In this document: one piece after another, positions 1 to 3,998 of the stretch
Layout: every line of letters begins with the position of its first letter
Position numbering within the stretch: the stretch's first letter is position 1
Source: Dokdonella_A sp038237055
GTDB taxonomy: Bacteria; Pseudomonadota; Gammaproteobacteria; Xanthomonadales; Rhodanobacteraceae
Direction: 5' to 3'
Length of the DNA stretch: 7,852 nt
Assembly: GCA_038237055.1 (NCBI GenBank)
Contig: JBBRZD010000147.1
Coordinates: 1-7,852 of the forward strand
Notes under the pieces: generated by a model
Told to the model about the DNA's origin: nothing
What the model saw: the letters and a program-made list of their open reading frames with translations, nothing else
Database searches by the model: none
Translations under genes and position numbers: made by a program

Positions 1-1
1 C

Positions 2-1270
2 CCGCAAGACATCAATATCGACCGCGCTCTGCCCGAGATAGCCGTGTCCATGGTGATTGACGGCACGTCGCAACCGGGAAGCTTGGTCAATACGTCGGCG
101 ACTGGATTCGACGCGCATATTTGCGTGGTTGTCGCGGCAAGCCCATCGGTGCCCAGCGTGTCCCAAGCTGTACTGATCAATAGCGCGGTTCCGACATCGG
201 TAACCGTGCGCGGATTGGCCTTCTCCGGAATAGGGAGCCCACTGATTTTTTTCACCGGCAGTGGCCATCGCGTATTGGGCAATCAGTTCGGCGGTTCGCT
301 TCCCACCGGTCCCTTGTTCGTGACGTTGCAGCCGAACAGCATCAGTGTCGCGTTCTCCGGAAGCAGCAGTGATTCGATCATGGGTGGCCCCGATCGGGTT
401 GATCGCAACCTCGTGGCGGGGCACAGCGGCTTCACCGGCATCGGTGTGCTGGTCGGCGGCGTCAGCAATCATGCAACCGAGGTACGCAACAACCTGATCG
501 GCATGGATCGCGGACTGACGGCGGCCGAGCTCGGCCAAGGCATTGTGGCGGTCAACAGCGGACACGTGATCACCGACAATCGCATCGGTAGCTGCAGCAA
601 CGATGGCATACGCCTCGCGACGGCCGATCACGTCATTGTGCAGAACAACGACATCGGCGGACCGCTGCCCAATGCGATCGGCATCATCCTCAATGCAGGC
701 TCGTCTTCCAACACGATTGGTGCCACTGGCGCAGATACGGGTCGCGGCAATCGCATCACCAACAACTTGACCGGGGCCGTGTGGATCGACGCCACGGCTG
801 GCATTTTCAACCGCGTACGCGACAACCAGCTCACGGTCATCGAGTCTCCGCTGGCCGAAGACACAATGGTGCTTGATCTCGGCGACCAGGGCGCCACCCC
901 GAACGATGACGGAGACGCCGATACCGGGCCGAACAATCTGCTCAACTATCCGGTCTTGGGAAGTCCGACCCACGCCGGCAACGCGGGGGCGTTCACGGCA
1001 AGTATCGATGTGCCCGTCGGCGAGTACACGCTGGACGTTTACGCGACGGGAAGTTGTTTGACGAATGGTCGCGCCATGGCCGATCACAAAGTGTTGACGA
1101 CGCATGTTTCGAAGACGCAGGCAGGCTCGATCAACGTGCCTGTGGTGCTGCCGGTCAATATATTGAATGCAGCCCGCGTCGGCGCGACATTGACTGACAA
1201 TGGTGGCAACACGTCGGAGTTATCCAACTGTCTCGACCTCGACCGGATCTTTGCAAACGGTTTTGAATGA
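2..1270 (+). CDS. Exported right-handed parallel beta-helix protein, C-terminal part (5' end outside window)
   Basis: The frame is open from base 2 to the TGA at 1268-1270, giving 422 residues. A GTG at 44 and an ATG at 50 exist, but the residues before them (ALPEIAVSMVIDGTSQPG) match the usual opening of these domains, so the real start lies upstream. Seen: irregular rungs rich in N, G, I and V (for example VITDNRIGSCSNDGIRL and VIVQNNDIGG), typical of PbH1 beta-helix repeats. Next comes an NDDGDADTGPNNLLNYPVL segment, which recurs in large secreted proteins of this kind, and then a beta-sandwich-like stretch. The protein ends in LDRIFANGFE, a short tail I recall from many exported proteins of Rhodanobacteraceae. 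Inferred: a secreted or surface protein with carbohydrate-binding or adhesive character. No catalytic residues can be assigned and the substrate is unknown. It is convergent with ahpD and shows no functional link to the peroxide genes. Confidence 0.85.
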   Translation, partial: PQDINIDRALPEIAVSMVIDGTSQPGSLVNTSATGFDAHICVVVAASPSVPSVSQAVLINSAVPTSVTVRGLAFSGIGSPLIFFTGSGHRVLGNQFGGSLPTGPLFVTLQPNSISVAFSGSSSDSIMGGPDRVDRNLVAGHSGFTGIGVLVGGVSNHATEVRNNLIGMDRGLTAAELGQGIVAVNSGHVITDNRIGSCSNDGIRLATADHVIVQNNDIGGPLPNAIGIILNAGSSSNTIGATGADTGRGNRITNNLTGAVWIDATAGIFNRVRDNQLTVIESPLAEDTMVLDLGDQGATPNDDGDADTGPNNLLNYPVLGSPTHAGNAGAFTASIDVPVGEYTLDVYATGSCLTNGRAMADHKVLTTHVSKTQAGSINVPVVLPVNILNAARVGATLTDNGGNTSELSNCLDLDRIFANGFE

Positions 1271-1316
1271 TCGTTCCCATAGCGTTCGATGCGCGCCCAA
1301 ATGACTGATGTGATGG

Positions 1317-1367
1317 ACGCGCCTCGTTCACAGGTCGAAACTCCCTCGGACCTTCCTTGAGGCGCGT
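1317..1367 (+). other. Nested inverted repeat downstream of the beta-helix gene, possible transcript end
   Basis: ACGCGCCTC (1317-1325) pairs perfectly with GAGGCGCGT (1359-1367). Inside it, AGGTC (1332-1336) pairs with GACCT (1349-1353). This makes a two-tier hairpin with an internal loop and a 12-base apical loop. It begins 46 bases after the stop codon of the beta-helix gene, a plausible place for a 3' end. No T-run follows, so it is not a canonical intrinsic terminator. It could instead be a Rho-associated or RNA-stabilising hairpin. Confidence 0.35.
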
Positions 1368-1449
1368 TATGCGTGCTGGTTTGCCATTCGATGCCCTCCG
1401 ATGGGGGAAGGCTCAACGATTACTTGGCCGGCCTCGCGGAACTTGCGCG

Positions 1450-1475
1450 CGCCGAGCGGAATCCACCGCTCGGCG
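1450..1475. other. Perfect 10-bp hairpin with a 6-base loop in the ahpD/beta-helix convergent gap
   Basis: CGCCGAGCGG (1450-1459) and CCGCTCGGCG (1466-1475) are exact reverse complements around the loop AATCCA. The stem is GC-rich and would be very stable in RNA from either strand. It lies 115 bases beyond the ahpD stop codon in the minus direction. A role as a bidirectional transcript end between convergent genes is plausible, but there is no T-tract on either strand, so terminator status is inference only. Confidence 0.4.
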
Positions 1476-1590
1476 ATATTGAGATCGATAAGGAAGATCA
1501 AAGTGGCTCAGGCAGCTCGCGGAACCACTGCTGATGGAGATTCGATGCTTTCCGAGTCGCATGCTGATGCGCGCGCTGCCATGGGCGTTA

Positions 1591-2139
1591 TCAGCCCTGC
1601 CCCGCAGCCGCCCCAGCCTGCTCAGCCGTCACCGCCACCGCATGCATCACCGCCGCAATGCGCGCTGCACTCTGCATCGCCGCAGCCGCAACGTCGTGCT
1701 TGCGCAGCGTTTTTTCATGCGACTCCATGCACATGCCGCAGCCGTTGATTGCGGAAACCGCGAGCGAAGCGAGCTCGAAATCGATTTTGTCGCAGCCGGG
1801 ATTCGCCATCACGTTCATGCGCAGACCTGCGCGCATCGCGGCGTACTCTTCGCTACCGACGAGATGCGTGAAACGGTAGTAGATGTTGTTCATTGCCATG
1901 ATCGCTGCCGCGGCGCGAGCAGCGTTGGCTTCCGCTTCGCTGAGCGTGCCGCTGAACTTCGCGACGATCGCTTGCGTCAGTGGCTCGTGGCGCGCGGCGA
2001 TCGCGCTGGCGATCGCGATGATCGCGATCTGTTTCGGATTGAGGCCAGCGGAACCGAATTCGCTCAGTACCGAATCAAGGTTGAGGCGCAAATCCTTGGC
2101 GTAGTCGGGCAATACGCCCTTGATGTCGTCGAGGGTCAT
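1591..2139 (-). CDS. ahpD: AhpD, alkylhydroperoxidase / AhpC-reducing adaptor (CMD family)
   Basis: A 182-residue cytoplasmic protein, close to the ~177 of mycobacterial AhpD. The all-helical carboxymuconolactone-decarboxylase-type domain carries the active-site segment INGCGMCMESHEKTL. C134 and C137 form the CxxC pair. H141 corresponds to the family's proton-relay histidine (M. tuberculosis H137) and E122 in DFELASLAVSA to E118. The position matching mycobacterial H132 is Met (M136), as in CGMC-type relatives. Known of the family: in M. tuberculosis AhpD has weak peroxidase activity and passes electrons from dihydrolipoamide-based carriers to AhpC. The ATG at 2139 has GGAGA six bases upstream (2146-2150). 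It lies downstream of ahpC on the same strand with a 167-base structured gap, so co-transcription under OxyR is likely but may be attenuated or processed. The C-terminus is Ala/Gly-rich. Confidence 0.95.
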   Translation of the reverse strand: MTLDDIKGVLPDYAKDLRLNLDSVLSEFGSAGLNPKQIAIIAIASAIAARHEPLTQAIVAKFSGTLSEAEANAARAAAAIMAMNNIYYRFTHLVGSEEYAAMRAGLRMNVMANPGCDKIDFELASLAVSAINGCGMCMESHEKTLRKHDVAAAAMQSAARIAAVMHAVAVTAEQAGAAAGQG

Positions 2140-2160
2140 CGGGAGTCTCCGGGTTGGGAG

Positions 2161-2189
2161 GGAAACCCGACCGCGATGGCCGGGTTTCC
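2161..2189 (-). repeat. Perfect 9-bp inverted repeat just upstream of the ahpD ribosome-binding site
   Basis: GGAAACCCG (2161-2169) and CGGGTTTCC (2181-2189) are exact reverse complements with an 11-base loop. In the ahpC-to-ahpD transcript this is the last of the intercistronic hairpins. It sits 10 bases before the GGAGA ribosome-binding site of ahpD, so it could shield or expose that site, or block a 3' exonuclease. The function is inferred. Confidence 0.55.
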
Positions 2190-2200
2190 GAAGAAGAGGT

Positions 2201-2230
2201 GGGCGACGACTCAGGGGGAAGTCGTCGCCC
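2201..2230 (-). terminator. Strong 10-bp hairpin between ahpC and ahpD, possible attenuator
   Basis: GGGCGACGAC (2201-2210) and GTCGTCGCCC (2221-2230) pair perfectly around a 10-base loop. Read in the ahpC direction, the stem is followed by ACCTCTTCTTCGG, a pyrimidine-rich but not pure-T tail. It could act as a leaky terminator giving more ahpC than ahpD transcript, or as a stabiliser of the ahpC mRNA. The stem is seen directly; the termination role is inference. Confidence 0.4.
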
Positions 2231-2289
2231 CAGCCGGCATCGACAAGGGAGAGGAGAATGCCGGCTGCGCAACAAGCGGCTCACGCCGC
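2231..2289 (-). repeat. Two further intercistronic hairpins 3' of ahpC
   Basis: CAGCCGGCAT (2231-2240) pairs perfectly with ATGCCGGCTG (2258-2267) across a 17-base loop. A smaller hairpin, GCGGC-TCAC-GCCGC, lies at 2276-2289. In the transcript they come directly after the ahpC stop codon (2307-2309), before the 2201-2230 stem, which abuts the larger one without a spacer. The larger loop is purine-rich (CGACAAGGGAGAGGAGA in the plus sense), hence pyrimidine-rich in the transcript. Confidence 0.5.
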
Positions 2290-2306
2290 CATCCGTAACA
2301 GGACGC

Positions 2307-2849
2307 TCAAGCGACCTTGAGCGTCGCTTCGCCCTGGTGCCAGTTGCACGGGCACAGTTCGTCGGTCTGCAGCGCATCGAGCACGCGCAGAACTTCCTGC
2401 GGGTTGCGGCCAACGCTGCCATCCGTCACATAAGCAAAGCGGATGATGCCGTCCGGGTCGACCAGGAAGGTCGCACGCTTGGCCACGCCTTCTTCCGCAT
2501 CAAGGATGCCGAGCGCGGTCGACAGACGTTTCGCGGTATCGGCGAGCATCGGAAACGGGAGGTCATGCAGATCCTTGTGATCCTTGCGCCAGGCAAGATG
2601 GACGAACTCGCTGTCCGTGCTGGCGGCGAGCACCTGGGTATCGCGGTCGGCGAACTGGCTGTTCAAGTCGCCGAAACCCTTGATCTCGGTCGGGCAGACG
2701 AAGGTGAAATCCTTAGGATAGAAGAACACCAGGAGCCACTTGCCCTTGTAGGTCGTGTTGGTGATCGGGGAGAACGCCTTTTCGACGCTTTCGGTGGAAA
2801 CGGTCGCTTTCAGGTTGAATTCCGGGAACTTGTCGCCGACGGTCAGCAT
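2307..2849 (-). CDS. ahpC: AhpC, peroxiredoxin (alkyl hydroperoxide reductase catalytic subunit), mycobacterial-like CxC type
   Basis: A 180-residue cytosolic typical 2-Cys peroxiredoxin that reduces H2O2, organic peroxides and probably peroxynitrite. The thioredoxin-like fold carries the peroxidatic motif YPKDFTFVCPTEI with C52, T49 and P45. R125 (AKRATFLVDPDG) is the likely active-site arginine. The C-terminal resolving region reads LQTDELCPCNW, with C166 and C168. This two-cysteine tail and the surrounding residues resemble M. tuberculosis AhpC (C174/C176) more than E. coli AhpC, which uses AhpF. That agrees with ahpD as the next gene. The ATG at 2849 follows an AGGAG (2857-2861) with seven-base spacing. 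It is transcribed divergently from oxyR across 166 bases that hold a candidate OxyR operator, so peroxide induction is expected. No ahpF is visible in the window. Confidence 0.97.
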   Translation of the reverse strand: MLTVGDKFPEFNLKATVSTESVEKAFSPITNTTYKGKWLLVFFYPKDFTFVCPTEIKGFGDLNSQFADRDTQVLAASTDSEFVHLAWRKDHKDLHDLPFPMLADTAKRLSTALGILDAEEGVAKRATFLVDPDGIIRFAYVTDGSVGRNPQEVLRVLDALQTDELCPCNWHQGEATLKVA

Positions 2850-2865
2850 GGTGGATCTCCTGGGT

Positions 2866-2889
2866 TGGACGGTTGATAGTGGACGGTTG
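2866..2889 (-). repeat. Short tandem repeat in the ahpC leader
   Basis: TGGACGGTTG occurs at 2866-2875 and again at 2880-2889, a perfect 10-base unit repeated with a 14-base period. It lies 5-28 bases upstream of the AGGAG ribosome-binding site in the presumed 5' untranslated leader of ahpC. It may be a local duplication or a paired protein- or RNA-binding site. No known motif is recognised. Confidence 0.5.
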
Positions 2890-2943
2890 TTGAAAGCTGC
2901 TAAAGACTACATGCGGAGTCAGGCAGCGCTAAGTCAGGGGCCA

Positions 2944-2972
2944 AGAATACGGTTCGGCTGACCATCTATCCA
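2944..2972 (-). promoter_or_regulatory. Putative ahpC promoter overlapping the OxyR dyad
   Basis: On the minus strand TGGATA (2972-2967) and TATTCT (2949-2944) are separated by 17 bases, each matching four of six sigma-70 consensus positions. The -35 lies in the left arm of the OxyR-like dyad. That is the arrangement known for OxyR-activated promoters, where OxyR contacts RNA polymerase beside a weak -35. It predicts a leader of roughly 90 nt containing the tandem repeat. Confidence 0.4.
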
Positions 2973-2987
2973 ATTGATTGATACAAT
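2958..2987 (+). promoter_or_regulatory. Putative oxyR promoter with -10 inside the operator
   Basis: CTGACC (2958-2963) and TACAAT (2982-2987) are spaced by 18 bases. TACAAT differs from the ideal -10 at one position and covers the centre of the dyad. OxyR bound there would occlude the promoter, which fits the autorepression known for oxyR. The predicted leader is only about 20 nt, leaving room for AAGGG (3000-3004) before the ATG at 3016. Confidence 0.4.
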
Positions 2988-2998
2988 CGGATCGATAG
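2966..2998. promoter_or_regulatory. 33-bp dyad, candidate OxyR operator shared by ahpC and oxyR
   Basis: The site reads CTATC-N5-GATTG-N3-CAATC-N5-GATAG, symmetric about base 2982. Both the outer pair (2966-2970 / 2994-2998) and the inner pair (2976-2980 / 2984-2988) are perfect inverted repeats. Similar elements recur about every ten bases on one helical face. OxyR is a LysR-family tetramer that recognises four ATAG-like elements spaced this way. The outer CTAT/ATAG blocks match that element; the inner ones (ATTG/CAAT) are variants. Its position between divergent oxyR and ahpC supports the call. Confidence 0.7.
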
Positions 2999-3015
2999 CA
3001 AGGGTCAATCGATCA

Positions 3016-3963
3016 ATGAATCTGCGTGATCTGCGTTACCTGGTCGCTCTCGCCGAACACAAGCACTTCGGGCGTGCCGCGTCCGCTAGTTTCGTCAGCC
3101 AGCCGACCCTCTCGACGCAGATCCGCAAGCTCGAAGAGGAACTCGGCGTTTCCCTGGTCGAACGCACATCTCGCAAGGTGCTGCTGACCGAAGTTGGCCG
3201 CGAGATTGCGCAACGCGCACGCGACGTGTTGAACGAAGTCGAACAGATTCGCGCCGCTGCGCAACGCACGCGCGATCCCGAATCGGGCACGGTGCGTCTC
3301 GGTATTTTCCCGACGCTCGGCCCCTATCTCCTGCCGCACGTGATACCGACGATCCGCAAGCGCTTTCCGCGCCTGGAATTGTTGCTGACCGAAGAAAAAA
3401 CCGAGATCGTGCTCAAGCTATTGCGCGAGGGACGACTCGATGCCGGCATCCTCGCACTGCCGATCCATGACGACCAGTTGCATCAGGAATTCCTGTTCGA
3501 GGAAGAGTTCGTGCTTGCCGTGCCGGAAGACCACGAACTGGCCACCCATCGCACGCTCAAGCTCGGTGATCTGGCCGAGCAGAACTTGTTGCTACTCGAA
3601 GATGGCCACTGTCTGCGCGACCAGGCGCTCGAAGCCTGCCAGCTTGCCGGCGCATTCGAGCGCAGCGATTTTCGCGCGACCAGTCTGGAAACGCTGCGCC
3701 AGATGGTTGCCGCTGGCGTCGGCATCACGCTGCTGCCGACGCTCGCCGTAAAGCCTCCGGTGGCGCCGTCAGCGGCGATCCACCTGATCGAATTTCGCGG
3801 CCACGCGCCAAGCCGGCGCATCGCAATGGTCTGGCGCAAGAGTTCCGCCATCGCGCGCTTTCTCAAACTGCTGGCTGAGGTTTTTCAGGCGCTGCCGCGC
3901 GATCTGTTCGACGCACACAGCACCTCGCAGGAACCGCGCAAACGCAACGCAAAGAAAGCCTGA
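3016..3963 (+). CDS. oxyR: OxyR, peroxide-sensing LysR-type transcriptional regulator
   Basis: A 315-residue regulator (E. coli OxyR has 305). The N-terminal winged helix-turn-helix spans about residues 1-60 (MNLRDLRYLVALAEH, then FVSQPTLSTQIRKLEEELG, then ERTSRKVLLT). A linker helix and the LysR effector domain (about 90-295) follow. The redox switch LLLLEDGHCLRDQALEAC places C199 and C208 at the same numbers as in E. coli, where they form the disulfide that activates the protein. FRATSLETLR and AAGVGITLLP are further OxyR-typical segments. I chose the ATG at 3016 because it begins at the conserved MNxRDL. An in-frame TTG at 2974 would add 14 residues but lies within the operator. AAGGG at 3000-3004 is an adequate ribosome-binding site. 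The C-terminus ends in a basic tail (EPRKRNAKKA) longer than in E. coli. Divergent from ahpC, its probable target. Confidence 0.97.
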   Translation: MNLRDLRYLVALAEHKHFGRAASASFVSQPTLSTQIRKLEEELGVSLVERTSRKVLLTEVGREIAQRARDVLNEVEQIRAAAQRTRDPESGTVRLGIFPTLGPYLLPHVIPTIRKRFPRLELLLTEEKTEIVLKLLREGRLDAGILALPIHDDQLHQEFLFEEEFVLAVPEDHELATHRTLKLGDLAEQNLLLLEDGHCLRDQALEACQLAGAFERSDFRATSLETLRQMVAAGVGITLLPTLAVKPPVAPSAAIHLIEFRGHAPSRRIAMVWRKSSAIARFLKLLAEVFQALPRDLFDAHSTSQEPRKRNAKKA

Positions 3964-3998
3964 GTCGACGACGAATGCTTCGATAACGCTTTGCTGCG

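Larger units (their letters stand above)
1271..1590. other. 320-base gap between convergent genes; two strong inverted repeats, no convincing gene
   Basis: This stretch separates the beta-helix gene (+) from ahpD (-). It contains two strong inverted repeats, listed separately. It also contains two short in-frame open stretches on the plus strand: ATG 1301 to TGA 1358-1360 (19 residues), and ATG 1391 to TGA 1532-1534 (47 residues, beginning MPSDGGRLNDYLAGLAEL). The second has a protein-like, amphipathic acidic composition. However, it contains the 1450-1475 hairpin, has no good ribosome-binding site, and I do not recognise the peptide. It may be a gene remnant or chance. I see no tRNA-like fold, no IS end and no tandem array. 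Confidence 0.6.

Noticed and set aside
44..52. GTG 44 or ATG 50 as the true start of the beta-helix gene
   Set aside because: The frame is open to the window edge, the preceding residues look like the same domain, and no signal peptide follows these codons.
116..126. Met instead of Gln in the PBP1C GGSTLTMQLVR motif (protein residues 116-126 of pbpC)
   Set aside because: Coordinates here are residue numbers. Met at this position is, as far as I recall, normal for PBP1C including E. coli, so it is not an anomaly.
1534..2298. Plus-strand open frame of 254 residues opposite ahpD
   Set aside because: The minus strand encodes a clear AhpD with its active-site motif. The plus frame is an Arg/His-rich shadow without recognisable motifs, common opposite GC-rich genes.
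2154..2876. Plus-strand open frame of 240 residues opposite ahpC and its control region
   Set aside because: It covers the hairpins and the whole of ahpC antisense, has no family features and no ribosome-binding site. AhpC on the other strand is unambiguous.
2974..3015. TTG at 2974 as the oxyR start
   Set aside because: It would put 14 non-conserved residues before the conserved MNxRDL start and would place coding sequence within the operator and -10. The ATG at 3016 fits the family and has AAGGG upstream.
3964..3998. Terminator between convergent oxyR and pbpC
   Set aside because: The 35-base gap shows no convincing stem-loop or T-tract, so no terminator is claimed.
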